A stretch of 64,000 bases of DNA, from the NCBI RefSeq assembly GCF_003287495.1, contig NZ_PRLE01000007.1:62001-126000 (forward strand), written 5' to 3'. This DNA is from Faecalibacterium prausnitzii (GTDB taxonomy: Bacteria > Bacillota > Clostridia > Oscillospirales > Ruminococcaceae). This document shows, one piece after another, positions 25,278 to 33,788 of the stretch. Every line of letters starts with the position of its first letter. Within the stretch, counting starts at the first letter, position 1. Made by a program: the position numbers and the translations under genes. The notes under the pieces are model-generated. The model was not told the DNA's origin. It searched no databases and saw nothing but the letters and a program-made list of their open reading frames with translations.

Positions 25278-26001
25278 GCGGAAGAACACCGGGCTGCGCG
25301 TTGCACTGGCCAGCTATGATGTACATCAGCTGCGGGTGTGGCACCAGTATATCGCGGAGCAAAGTGCGGAGATCCTGTGCAGCGAGTACCGCAGCGGCGA
25401 AGAACTGCTGCAGAGCCTGAAACAGGGCCGGAACACGGAGGTCGTGGTGCTGGGCGGCCCGCTGGAAGATATGGACAGCCGGGAATTTCTGGAGCGGATG
25501 AGCCGCCTGCAGCAAAAGCCGCTGCTTCTGCTGCAGGACAATGCCCGGCGGGAAAGAACCGCTGTGTCCAGCCTCTCGCCGGACGGCCCCTGCTACCTCA
25601 TCCGCCAGAGCAGCCTGAAAGAGCTGCTGGCAAGTTTGCTGACGGCGGCCGGGCAGGAGTCTGGAACCCTGGAGCAGCGCTTTGGCCGGATGTATCAGGA
25701 GTGGGGCATCATCCAGCCGGACAGCAACTGTGATTACCTCACCGAGGCGGTGCTCATTGCCAGCCAGTCCAAAGGCAAGCTGGCCATCCGCAAGGAGATC
25801 CTGCAGGGGGTGGCCGAGCACCACAATGTGACCGTCGCGGCGGTGGACAGCGGCCTGCGCCGTTTGATCGACGCGCTGGAAACGCGGCAGATGCCCGCGT
25901 GGAAAGCATTCAAGGGGAAAACGCATCTGGCAGGGCAGAAAGTGACCGCAGGTAAGCTGATCTATACCCTGCGGGCAATCAGCCAGGAATACGGATACTG
26001 A
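25267..26001 (+). CDS. Spo0A-like DNA-binding protein with a degenerate receiver domain
   Basis: A 244-residue protein. Residues 10-130 follow a response-regulator receiver layout but lack its chemistry: the phospho-acceptor Asp position reads 'VVVLGGPLEDMD' (Gly), the acidic pair near the N-terminus is 'ASYD', and the switch Lys is missing ('LIRQSS'). Residues 145-244 resemble the Spo0A effector domain: 'GIIQPDSNCDYLTEAV', 'VAEHHNVTVAAVDSGLRRLI' and 'KVTAGKLIYTLRAI' align with its helices. It probably binds 0A-like boxes without needing phosphorylation. The GTG start has GAGGGAGG 8 bases before it. A kinase-like gene follows 22 bases downstream. Sporulation itself cannot be inferred from this gene. 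Confidence 0.72.
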   Translation: MSSERKNTGLRVALASYDVHQLRVWHQYIAEQSAEILCSEYRSGEELLQSLKQGRNTEVVVLGGPLEDMDSREFLERMSRLQQKPLLLLQDNARRERTAVSSLSPDGPCYLIRQSSLKELLASLLTAAGQESGTLEQRFGRMYQEWGIIQPDSNCDYLTEAVLIASQSKGKLAIRKEILQGVAEHHNVTVAAVDSGLRRLIDALETRQMPAWKAFKGKTHLAGQKVTAGKLIYTLRAISQEYGY

Positions 26002-26023
26002 CACAAAGGCAGGAGGCGATGGG

Positions 26024-26818
26024 ATGCGCCAGACACCACAAGAGCAGCCGGAGAGCATGGAGTTCCCGCGCAGGGAGTTTGAGTCTGTCTGCTTTCATGC
26101 GATTGGGCTCGTGGACCAGAACCGGGAATATCTGCAGATGCACCTGCGGGAGAGCGGCGATGCGCCCACCCGGCAGGCGCTGGCCGATATGGAGCTGCAG
26201 ACCGTCCGGCTGGAGCGCACCCTGAGCGAGATGATGGACCTGATGGCGCTGGAAGAGGACCCGGTGCCGTCCCGCCGCGGTTTTGATCTGTGCAGTGTTC
26301 TGCGGCAGGCAGCGTCCCTGCGGGAGGAAATGGCCCGGCAGGCAAAAGTGCACCTGACCGTATCCTGCGAGCCGGACACCTGCCCGGTTTTGGGCAGTCC
26401 GGAAGAAGCCGAGCTGATGGTCTTCCATCTGCTCTCCAATGCGCTGCGGGCTTCTGCCCCGGGCGGAAAGATCGTTCTGCGTCTGTGCCGGGCAGAGGAC
26501 GCCTGGCAGCTGACGGTCACGGACCATGGCTGCGGCCTGCCAGGCCCGGCCAACTGGCAGGAGAACCGCCGCCGTTTCCTGGGCGGTGCGGGCGCTGGCC
26601 TGAAGATCTGCCGGGCGGTCTGCCGCCGGGCGGGCTGGGGCTTTGCGCTGGAAGCCGGCTCCGGCGGCGGCGCCGAGGCGGTTGTGACCCTCCCCGTGGA
26701 GCCGGAAACAGCAGCTTCCGGCGATACCATCGCCCTGCACGCGGCAGGGGAGGTGCTGCCCTCCCGGCTGCGCTGGCAGCTGGAACGGGAGTTGCATCTG
26801 CTGGCTGGGAATGCCTGA
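26024..26818 (+). CDS. Histidine-kinase-like ATPase, partner of the Spo0A-like protein
   Basis: A 264-residue soluble protein with a C-terminal HATPase domain: an N-box-like 'HLLSNALRAS', G1 box 'TDHGCGLPGP' and G2-like 'GAGAGLKICRAV'. The N-terminal 80 residues form two helices with a dimerisation-like pattern ('RLERTLSEMMDLMALEED'). The only candidate phospho-His is in 'CFHAIGLVDQ', which does not match the usual H-box. There is no membrane segment or sensor domain. With its upstream partner lacking the phospho-Asp, this pair may signal by binding instead of phosphotransfer, or the kinase may have another target. About 35 residues follow the ATPase core and look like an extra helix. Confidence 0.7.
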   Translation: MRQTPQEQPESMEFPRREFESVCFHAIGLVDQNREYLQMHLRESGDAPTRQALADMELQTVRLERTLSEMMDLMALEEDPVPSRRGFDLCSVLRQAASLREEMARQAKVHLTVSCEPDTCPVLGSPEEAELMVFHLLSNALRASAPGGKIVLRLCRAEDAWQLTVTDHGCGLPGPANWQENRRRFLGGAGAGLKICRAVCRRAGWGFALEAGSGGGAEAVVTLPVEPETAASGDTIALHAAGEVLPSRLRWQLERELHLLAGNA

Positions 26819-26919
26819 AAGCGGGATTTTCAGAATGCTGGAGAATCTCTTGAGCAGAATCAACAGTTTTTTGCGCGGCAGACTGTGAATGTTGTACCGG
26901 GGAATCTTTGCAAAACCTC

Positions 26920-26948
26920 TTGCAAAAAAATGGCCCCCTGATTATAAT
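26920..26948 (+). promoter_or_regulatory. Promoter of the MATE gene
   Basis: TTGCAA at 26920-26925 and TATAAT at 26943-26948 are separated by 17 bases. Transcription would start near 26955, only about 15 bases before a terminator-like hairpin. Confidence 0.75.
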
Positions 26949-26968
26949 ACCACTCATGGAAACCGAGA

Positions 26969-27001
26969 CGTCCTGCCCTTTTTCTGCGGCAGGGCGTTTT
27001 T
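26969..27001 (+). terminator. Promoter-proximal terminator or attenuator in the MATE leader
   Basis: CGTCCTGCC (26969-26977) pairs with GGCAGGGCG (26988-26996), with one wobble pair, followed by five T. It lies between the promoter and the MATE start codon, so full-length transcription needs read-through. It could instead terminate the kinase-like gene upstream. Confidence 0.7.
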
Positions 27002-27049
27002 ATCGGCAAAAATTTAGCAAAGAAAACCGCCCATGGGAGGGGCTATGGT

Positions 27050-28420
27050 ATGACAAAAGATATGACGCAGGGCAGCCCGCTCAAGCTGATCCTTGCCTTT
27101 GCGGTGCCGCTGATGCTGGGCAGCCTGTTCCAGCAGTTTTACAACCTGGCCGATACCATCATTGTCGGCCGCTTTGTTGGCGTGGAAGCGCTGGCGGCGG
27201 TGGGCAGCGTGGGCGGCCTGAACTACCTGGTGCTGGGCTTTGTCAATGGCATTGCCTGCGGCTTCTCCATCCCCGTCTCCTGGACGTTTGGCGCGAAAGA
27301 TTACAGCCAGATGCGCCGTTACACGGCCAACACGGTCTGGCTGAGCATCATCTTTGCGGTGGTGCTCACCATCGTGACCGTGGCACTCACCCGGCCCATC
27401 CTGGTCTGGACGAATACCCCGGCCAATATCATCGACCTGGCGGACATCTACGTCCGCACCATCTTCTGGGGCATCCCGTTCACCCTGCTTTATAATGTTA
27501 CCAGCGCTCTCATGCGCGCTCTGGGCGACAGCAAGCGCCCGCTGTATTTCCTGCTGATGGCAAGCTTTCTGAACATCGGCCTCGACCTGCTCTGCATCAT
27601 CGTCTTCAAAATGGGCGTGTTCGGCGCTTCGTTTGCCACGGTGTTCAGCCAGGCCGTGGCAGGCTTTGGCAGCCTGTGGTACATTGCCCGGCATTACCAT
27701 GAGCTGCGCTGGTCCAAAGAAGAGGGAAAACTCAGCCGTGATCACTGCCTCAAGCTCTGCAATATGGGCATCCCCATGGGCCTGCAGTGCAGCATTACGG
27801 CCATTGGCAGCGTGGTGCTGCAGGGTGCCGTCAACGGTCTGGGCAGTGATATCGTGGCCGCCCAGACGGCCGGCGGCAAGGCCGCACAGTTCCTGTCTGT
27901 CCCGCTGGAGAGCATCGGCACGGCCATGACCACCTATGCCAGCCAGAACCTGGGTGCCCACGACCTCAAGCGAGTGAACCGCGGCGTCAACACGGCGCTG
28001 GGCATCGGCTGTGTGTACAGCATTGCTTCCTTTATCATCCTCCGCTTTGCGGATAAGCTGCTCATTGGCCTCTTCCTGGACGCCGGCGAGGTGGAGATCA
28101 TGGCAAACGCCCAGAGCTTCATCTTCTGGAACAGCGTCTTCTACATCCCGCTGGCGGTGCTCATCATCTACCGCTACACCATCCAGGGCCTGGGTTATTC
28201 GGGTCTTGCCATGTTTGCGGGCGTTGCTGAGATGGTGGCCCGTGCCATGGTGGGCTTCCTCTTTGTGCCGCTGTGGGGTTACTTTGCTGCCTGCATCGCC
28301 AACCCGGTGGCCTGGTTCTTTGCCTGCTTTTTCCTCATCCCGGCGTACTTTGTGGTGCGCAAAAAGCTGATGAATGAAAAAGAAAATCAGCAGGGACACG
28401 CGGTGCGGAACAATCTGTAA
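27050..28420 (+). CDS. MATE-family efflux transporter
   Basis: A 456-residue, twelve-helix protein. The N-terminus 'LAFAVPLMLGSLFQQFYNL' followed by 'ADTIIVGRFVGVEALAAVG' is the classic MATE signature, and the second half repeats the fold ('GIPMGLQCSITAIGSVVLQ'). It exports cationic drugs, dyes or metabolites by Na+ or H+ antiport across the inner membrane. The substrate is not predictable. It is a single-gene transcript with its own promoter, a leader attenuator candidate and its own terminator at 28432. The ribosome site GGGAGG at 27034-27039 lies about 10 bases before ATG 27050. Confidence 0.93.
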   Translation: MTKDMTQGSPLKLILAFAVPLMLGSLFQQFYNLADTIIVGRFVGVEALAAVGSVGGLNYLVLGFVNGIACGFSIPVSWTFGAKDYSQMRRYTANTVWLSIIFAVVLTIVTVALTRPILVWTNTPANIIDLADIYVRTIFWGIPFTLLYNVTSALMRALGDSKRPLYFLLMASFLNIGLDLLCIIVFKMGVFGASFATVFSQAVAGFGSLWYIARHYHELRWSKEEGKLSRDHCLKLCNMGIPMGLQCSITAIGSVVLQGAVNGLGSDIVAAQTAGGKAAQFLSVPLESIGTAMTTYASQNLGAHDLKRVNRGVNTALGIGCVYSIASFIILRFADKLLIGLFLDAGEVEIMANAQSFIFWNSVFYIPLAVLIIYRYTIQGLGYSGLAMFAGVAEMVARAMVGFLFVPLWGYFAACIANPVAWFFACFFLIPAYFVVRKKLMNEKENQQGHAVRNNL

Positions 28421-28431
28421 ACCATAAAATC

Positions 28432-28465
28432 AAGCCGTTCATCCTCCGGGGTGAGCGGCTTTTTG
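28432..28465 (+). terminator. Rho-independent terminator after the MATE gene
   Basis: AAGCCGTTCATCC pairs with GGGTGAGCGGCTT (two wobble pairs) around a short loop, followed by T residues. Confidence 0.85.
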
Positions 28466-28475
28466 CTGTGCCGGA

Positions 28476-28504
28476 TTTACAAATCGCCTCAAAAACGTTA
28501 TACT
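28476..28504 (+). promoter_or_regulatory. Promoter of recD2
   Basis: TTTACA at 28476-28481 and TATACT at 28499-28504 are 17 bases apart. The -10 lies in a TTATACTATA block that recurs before the mreB-like gene (30771) and pcrA (33743). Confidence 0.7.
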
Positions 28505-28539
28505 ATAAATAATTATGCCAGAAACAGGGAGGTGAGCCA

Positions 28540-30765
28540 ATGGAGCAGGAGCTGGAACAACTGGAAGGCACCGTGGAGGACATCATTTATGAAAACACGG
28601 ACAACGGCTATACGGTGTTCGAGGTATCCGGCGGCGGTGTCATGACCGTGGTCTGCGGCGTGGTAGGTGAGCTGCACGCGGGCGAGACGGTCATCTGCCG
28701 GGGCAAATATGAGAACCATGCCACCTATGGCCGCCAGTTCCATGCGCAGGAGTGCGAGACGGACATGCCCAAGGATCTGGAAGCCGTGTATGCGTTCCTG
28801 GCCAGCCGCTCACTGCCTTATATCGGTGCCCGGACGGCGGACAAGATCCTTGATAAATTCGGTGCCCAGGCGCTGGAAATCATCGCCAATGACCCGGCCC
28901 AGCTCACCACGATCCCAGGCATCTCGGCGGATAAGGCCGACCGCATCCAGCAGGAATTCAAGCGGATGTTCGGGATGCGAGAGCTCATCGCCTATCTGGC
29001 TCAGTTTGAGATCAGCCCCCGGCGGGCTATGGAGGTCTTCCGCACCTTTGGCCCCGGTGCCATGAACGCCATTGCCCAGAACCCCTATCTGCTCTGCGGG
29101 GAGCCGCTGCAGCTGGATTTCCGCCATGCGGACAGCATTGCTCAGTATTACCACATGGCAGGGGACTGCGCCCAGCGGCTGGAAGCTGCCCTCCTGCGCA
29201 CCCTGCGCCACAACGCGGGCAACGGCCATACCTGCCTGCCTCGGAGCCAGCTGCTGGACACTGCCTCCAATTTCATCCACCAGCCGCCGGAAAAGCTGGC
29301 GTCTGCTCTGGACCGCTGCTTGCAGACCGAAGAGCTGCGGGTGAAACTGTACGAGGGCGTGCCCTATATCTACCTGCCAGACCTGCTGGACGCCGAGCAG
29401 GACATTGCCGACCGGCTGGCCATGCTGACCCGGCGGGGGAAGAATACCGCCCGTGATCTGGATAAAAACATCCAGATTTTGGAGCTGACACAGGGCTTTG
29501 CCTATGCACCGCTCCAGAAAGAGGCCATCCGCAAGGCCATGACCGAAAACTGTCTGGTGCTGACAGGCGGCCCCGGCACCGGCAAGACCACCACCGTGAA
29601 CGCTATTTTGCAGCTGCTGGAAAATCAGGCCGAGCGGGTGGCCCTCTGCGCCCCTACCGGCCGTGCCGCCAAGCGGCTGAGTGAGCTGACGGGCCGCAAG
29701 GCTTCCACCATCCACCGCCTGCTGGAGGTGGACTACACAGGCGGCGTGGTCAGCTTTATCCACAACGATAAAAACCTCCTCAAGTGTGACGTGGTCATTC
29801 TGGATGAGATGAGCATGGTGGATGTCAAGCTGTTTCAGGCCCTTATTGCGGCGCTGCGGTACAGCTGCCGCGTCATCATGGTGGGCGACGCCGACCAGCT
29901 GCCCAGCGTGGGCCCGGGCAACATTCTGGGGGAGGTGGTCCGCTCCGGGCTGGTGCCCACCGTCTGCCTGAACGAGATCTTCCGGCAGGCCAGGCGGAGC
30001 CTCATTGTGGAGAACGCCCACCACATCATCTCCAACGAGCCGCTCCAAAAGGGCGGCAAGACGGACGATTTCTTCTTTCTGGAGGCGGACGGCGATGCCG
30101 CCCAGAAGCTGGTGTGTGATCTGGTCACCACCCGGCTGCCCCGCAGCTACGGGTTTGACCCCATCCGGGATATCCAGGTGCTCTGCCCTACCAAGCTGGG
30201 CCCCACCGGCACCCAGGCGCTGAATGTGGAGCTGCAGAACCTGCTCAACCCGGCCCAGAAAGGAAAGCCCCAGCTGCAGAGCGCGGCCCGGGTGTTCCGG
30301 GTAGGGGACAAAGTGATGCAGGTGCGCAACAATTATGAGATCGTCTGGCAGAGAGTCGGCGGGGAACAGGGTGTGGGTGCCTACAATGGCGATATCGGCA
30401 TTGTGGAATCCATCAACACCCGTGACCGCTCGATGGTGGTTCGGATGGATGACCGCCGTCTGGTCTACCCGGCGGAGAACCTCAATGAGCTGGAGATCGC
30501 CTACGCGATCACGGTGCACAAGAGCCAGGGCAGTGAGTTCCCGGCTGTCATCCTGCCGGTGGCGCAGGTGCCGCCAAGGCTGTGTTACCGCAACCTGTTC
30601 TACACCGGTGTTACCCGCGCCCGCAAATTGTGCATCGTGGCCGGGCGGCGGGATGTCGTCAACCGGATGATGAGCAATGTGCGCCAGAACCTGCGGTACA
30701 GCGGCCTTGCCAAACTGTTGGAGGAAGCCCTGCCGCCGGAGCAAGTTACAGTGGAAAAAGCGTAA
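28540..30765 (+). CDS. recD2: RecD2-type 5'-3' DNA helicase
   Basis: A 741-residue SF1B helicase of the RecD2 (RecD/TraA) type found without RecBC. The N-terminal 100 residues are an OB-like domain. Tandem helix-hairpin-helix motifs follow ('IPGISADKADRIQQEF'). Motor motifs are Walker A 'GGPGTGKTTTV', motif II 'DEMSMVD' and the C-terminal UvrD-like 'AITVHKSQGSEFPAV'. It unwinds DNA during repair of stalled forks or mismatches. ATG 28540 follows GGGAGGTGAG by a few bases. It has its own promoter and lies upstream of the mreB-like gene without a visible terminator between them. Confidence 0.95.
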   Translation: MEQELEQLEGTVEDIIYENTDNGYTVFEVSGGGVMTVVCGVVGELHAGETVICRGKYENHATYGRQFHAQECETDMPKDLEAVYAFLASRSLPYIGARTADKILDKFGAQALEIIANDPAQLTTIPGISADKADRIQQEFKRMFGMRELIAYLAQFEISPRRAMEVFRTFGPGAMNAIAQNPYLLCGEPLQLDFRHADSIAQYYHMAGDCAQRLEAALLRTLRHNAGNGHTCLPRSQLLDTASNFIHQPPEKLASALDRCLQTEELRVKLYEGVPYIYLPDLLDAEQDIADRLAMLTRRGKNTARDLDKNIQILELTQGFAYAPLQKEAIRKAMTENCLVLTGGPGTGKTTTVNAILQLLENQAERVALCAPTGRAAKRLSELTGRKASTIHRLLEVDYTGGVVSFIHNDKNLLKCDVVILDEMSMVDVKLFQALIAALRYSCRVIMVGDADQLPSVGPGNILGEVVRSGLVPTVCLNEIFRQARRSLIVENAHHIISNEPLQKGGKTDDFFFLEADGDAAQKLVCDLVTTRLPRSYGFDPIRDIQVLCPTKLGPTGTQALNVELQNLLNPAQKGKPQLQSAARVFRVGDKVMQVRNNYEIVWQRVGGEQGVGAYNGDIGIVESINTRDRSMVVRMDDRRLVYPAENLNELEIAYAITVHKSQGSEFPAVILPVAQVPPRLCYRNLFYTGVTRARKLCIVAGRRDVVNRMMSNVRQNLRYSGLAKLLEEALPPEQVTVEKA

Positions 30766-30865
30766 GCACTATGTTATACTATAAGATGATTTGATTTCCC
30801 GGCCCGCGAGGGCGTTTTGATACAGAAAAAGGATTTTTGGGGACGAGAGAAAGGACTTTTGGATT

Positions 30866-31891
30866 ATGGCACAGACAGATATCGGCATTGACCTTGGTAC
30901 TACCACCATCATCATTGCGCAGGCAGGGCAGGGCGTTGTGCTCAACCAGCCCAGCGTGGTGGCCGTGGATACCCGCAAGAACTCCGTGTTGGAGGTGGGC
31001 GACAAGGCACTGGCTATGGTGGGCCGCACGCCCAACTATATTTCCGCGATTTTCCCGCTGAAAGACGGCGTCATCAGTGACCACACCATGACCCGTGAGC
31101 TCATCTGCCGCTTCGTCAATCAGGTGTACAGCTCCCACATGGTCAAGCCCCGGGTGGCGGTCTGCGTGCCGGCGGCCATCACCGGCATTGAGAGCGACGC
31201 CGTGGTGGAGGCGGTCGTGGCCGCCGGTGCCCGGCAGGTCTACCTCATTGATGAGCCCATTGCCGCGGCCCTCGGCTCCGGCATCGACATTACCGTGCCC
31301 GATGGCCGGATGATCATTGATATCGGCGGAGGGACCACGGATATCGCGGTGCTGTCGCTGGGCGGCAAGGTCAAGGCCACCAGTGTCCGGGTGGCGGGCA
31401 ACCACTACGACGACGAGATCCTGAAGCATGTCCGCAGCAAGTTCAGCATTGCCATTGGCCAGCGCACGGCTGAGGAACTGAAAAAGCATGTGGCCTGCTG
31501 CCCCCAGAAAGCGGATTTCAACGAGACGATGGAGGTCAAGGGCCGCAGCCTGCTCACCGGCCTGCCCGTCCGTGTCAACGTTTCCACCAGCGACCTGTAC
31601 GAGCCGGTCATGATGCTGAGCGAGCAGATCGGCACGGCAGCCCATCAGGTGCTGGAGAAGACCCCGCCCGAGCTGGCCGGTGATATCTACCGCAACGGTG
31701 TGGTGCTGACAGGCGGCGGTGCCCAGCTGCACGGCCTGACCGAGTACCTGAGCCAGGAGCTGAAAGTGGAAGTGACCGTCTCGCCCGACCCCGTCAACTG
31801 CGTGGCACTGGGCACGGCCATGAGCCTTGGCATCGGCGATAAACTGGAGACCGGTTTTACCGATGCAACGCCCCGGATCGGCCGCCGCTGA
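30866..31891 (+). CDS. mreB: MreB/Mbl-type bacterial actin
   Basis: A 341-residue actin-fold protein of normal MreB length. Phosphate loop 1 is 'GIDLGTTTIIIA', phosphate loop 2 is 'IDIGGGTTDIAVLSLGG', and the adenosine motif is 'VLTGGGAQLHGL'. It forms membrane-bound filaments that guide cell-wall synthesis and cell shape. The usual partners mreC and mreD do not follow, so this is a stand-alone copy, more like Mbl or MreBH; the main mreBCD locus may be elsewhere. A -10-like TTATACTATA block lies at 30771-30780, about 90 bases upstream. Confidence 0.92.
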   Translation: MAQTDIGIDLGTTTIIIAQAGQGVVLNQPSVVAVDTRKNSVLEVGDKALAMVGRTPNYISAIFPLKDGVISDHTMTRELICRFVNQVYSSHMVKPRVAVCVPAAITGIESDAVVEAVVAAGARQVYLIDEPIAAALGSGIDITVPDGRMIIDIGGGTTDIAVLSLGGKVKATSVRVAGNHYDDEILKHVRSKFSIAIGQRTAEELKKHVACCPQKADFNETMEVKGRSLLTGLPVRVNVSTSDLYEPVMMLSEQIGTAAHQVLEKTPPELAGDIYRNGVVLTGGGAQLHGLTEYLSQELKVEVTVSPDPVNCVALGTAMSLGIGDKLETGFTDATPRIGRR

Positions 31892-31958
31892 GAGCCGCTG
31901 AGATTGGACAAGATCTTAACAATCCCTTAATATTGAGCATGATTTTTGTTCATAGTTG

Positions 31959-31987
31959 TTGAATCGGCCCGGAAAATAATGTATAAT
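31959..31987 (+). promoter_or_regulatory. Promoter of the decarboxylase gamma/beta operon
   Basis: TTGAAT at 31959-31964 and a perfect TATAAT at 31982-31987 are 17 bases apart, 70 bases before the first gene of the pair. Confidence 0.82.
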
Positions 31988-32057
31988 AAGTTCAAATCGC
32001 TTTTGTGATCCGGTTGGCTCCGGAGGACAAAAATACAAACAAAATAGGAGGAAGACC

Positions 32058-32423
32058 ATGGATTTAGGTTTTGATGTGGTCGTGACTATCACCGGTATCG
32101 TTCTGGTGTTCGCGATCCTCGTGCTGCTAATGGCCATCATCACGCTGGAGGGCAAGATCTTTGACGCCATGAATGGCAAAAAGGCTGCTGCCAAGGCCGC
32201 TCCCAAGGCAGCTGCAAAGCCTGCAGCGCCTGCCGCAAAGCCCGCTGCCGCACAGGCTCCTGCTGCACCCCAGGTGGAGCAGGGCATCCCCGCCGATGTT
32301 GTGGCCGCCATTATGGCTGCCATCTACTCGATGGGCAACGGCAAGTATGTGCTCAAGGCAGTGCGCCGCGGCAAAAACGGCTGGGGCAAGGCTGGTGTCA
32401 ACGACACCACCGCACCTTTTTAA
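32058..32423 (+). CDS. OadG/MmdD-type small subunit of a Na+-pumping decarboxylase
   Basis: A 121-residue protein. One N-terminal membrane helix (about residues 6-28, 'ITGIVLVFAILVLLMAII') is followed by an Ala/Pro/Lys-rich linker (residues 41-75) and a short C-terminal domain ending 'GKNGWGKAGVNDTTAPF', as in methylmalonyl-CoA decarboxylase delta subunits. This subunit holds the complex together and anchors the carboxyltransferase. The beta subunit is 15 bases downstream, but neither the alpha (carboxyltransferase) nor a biotin carrier gene is nearby, so the acid substrate (oxaloacetate, methylmalonyl-CoA or glutaconyl-CoA) is not defined. AGGAGG at 32047-32052 sets the start. Confidence 0.87.
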   Translation: MDLGFDVVVTITGIVLVFAILVLLMAIITLEGKIFDAMNGKKAAAKAAPKAAAKPAAPAAKPAAAQAPAAPQVEQGIPADVVAAIMAAIYSMGNGKYVLKAVRRGKNGWGKAGVNDTTAPF

Positions 32424-32438
32424 CACGGGAGGAAAAAT

Positions 32439-33647
32439 ATGACACAGTTTATCAATACTCTGGTCGGTATTTTCCAGAGCTCCGGTTTCGCGCGGTTCGG
32501 CGAGCCGGGCGGCTGGCTGTACGCGGTGATGATCTGCGTGGGCTGCTTTTTGCTCTACCTGGCCATTGTCAAAGAGTTTGAGCCTCTGATCCTGCTGCCC
32601 ATGGCATTTGGCATGATCCTGGCAAACCTGCCCGGCAGCGGCGTGATCCACATGCAGTATTTCGTCGGTGACGGCCTCGAGCACCCGATGTGGGTCGAGA
32701 TCCTGAACAACGGCGGCCTGGCCGATATGCTCTACATGGGCGTCAAGCTGGGCATCTACCCGCCGCTGATCTTCCTGGGCATCGGCACCATGACCGACTT
32801 TGCCCCGCTGATCTCCAACCCCAAGAGCCTGCTGCTGGGCGCTGCCGCTCAGTTCGGTATCTTTGGTACTTACATGGGCGCCCGCCTGCTGGCTGCTACC
32901 GGCCTGGTGGACTTCACCCAGAAGCAGTCCGCTGCCATCGCCATCATCGGCGGTGCAGACGGCCCTACCGCCATCTTCGTCACCTCCCGTCTGGCTCCGG
33001 AGCTGCTGGGCTCCATCGCCGTGGCAGCGTACAGCTACATGGCTCTGGTGCCCGTGATCCAGCCGCCCATCATGAAAGCGCTGACCACCAAGAAAGAGCG
33101 TACTGTCGTGATGAAGCAGCTGCGCTCCGTGACCAAGACCGAGAGAATCATCTTCCCCATCATGGTCGCCATCATCGTTTCCCTCATCGTGCCGGATGCC
33201 GCCGTTCTGGTCGGTATGCTGATGCTGGGCAACCTGATGAAAGAGTGCGGCGTTGTCGATCGTATCCAGAAGACCGCTGGTAATGAGCTGATGAACATTA
33301 TCACCATCTTCCTGGCACTGTCTGTCGGCTGCACCACCTCCGCCAACACGTTCCTCAACTCCCGCACCCTGTTCATCATCGTGCTGGGCCTGATTGCTTT
33401 CTCGTTTGGTACCGCTGCAGGTGTCCTGTGCGGCAAGGTGATGTACGCCCTCACCGGCGGCCAGGTCAACCCGCTGATCGGTTCCGCAGGCGTTTCCGCC
33501 GTGCCTATGGCTGCCCGCGTTTCTCAGAAAGTGGGCCAGAGCGAGAACCCCTCCAACTTCCTGCTGATGCACGCCATGGGCCCCAACGTGGCCGGCGTGA
33601 TCGGCTCTGCCGTTGCTGCTGGTATCCTCATCAACATCTTCGGTTAA
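32439..33647 (+). CDS. Beta subunit of a Na+-pumping biotin-dependent decarboxylase
   Basis: A 402-residue membrane protein of the OadB/GcdB/MmdB family with about ten hydrophobic segments. The conserved 'GGADGPTAIF' contains the Asp that binds Na+ and takes part in carboxybiotin decarboxylation, and 'QPPIMKALTT' follows. It couples decarboxylation of carboxybiotin to outward Na+ pumping, giving the cell energy from a decarboxylation. It forms a two-gene operon with the small subunit and is followed by a terminator. The missing catalytic subunits must come from elsewhere in the genome. Confidence 0.95.
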   Translation: MTQFINTLVGIFQSSGFARFGEPGGWLYAVMICVGCFLLYLAIVKEFEPLILLPMAFGMILANLPGSGVIHMQYFVGDGLEHPMWVEILNNGGLADMLYMGVKLGIYPPLIFLGIGTMTDFAPLISNPKSLLLGAAAQFGIFGTYMGARLLAATGLVDFTQKQSAAIAIIGGADGPTAIFVTSRLAPELLGSIAVAAYSYMALVPVIQPPIMKALTTKKERTVVMKQLRSVTKTERIIFPIMVAIIVSLIVPDAAVLVGMLMLGNLMKECGVVDRIQKTAGNELMNIITIFLALSVGCTTSANTFLNSRTLFIIVLGLIAFSFGTAAGVLCGKVMYALTGGQVNPLIGSAGVSAVPMAARVSQKVGQSENPSNFLLMHAMGPNVAGVIGSAVAAGILINIFG

Positions 33648-33670
33648 GAGCTTCCTGAAAAAATATTTTC

Positions 33671-33707
33671 CGCCTACCCATGGCAGCGCTGTGGGTGGGC
33701 GTTTTTT
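33671..33707 (+). terminator. Rho-independent terminator after the decarboxylase pair
   Basis: CGCCTACCCA (33671-33680) pairs with TGGGTGGGCG (33692-33701), followed by six T. Confidence 0.9.
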
Positions 33708-33743
33708 GTGCCCAAAGCACTGTCAAACCAGGCACTTTTGTGT

Positions 33744-33749
33744 TATACT
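33744..33749 (+). promoter_or_regulatory. Extended -10 box of the pcrA operon
   Basis: TATACT at 33744-33749 within GTGTTATACTATA, 40 bases before pcrA. The matching -35 (TGTCAA at 33721-33726, 17-base spacing) is poor. Confidence 0.5.
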
Positions 33750-33788
33750 ATATCTTGTATGATTCTGATGAAATGAACAGGTGAAACC

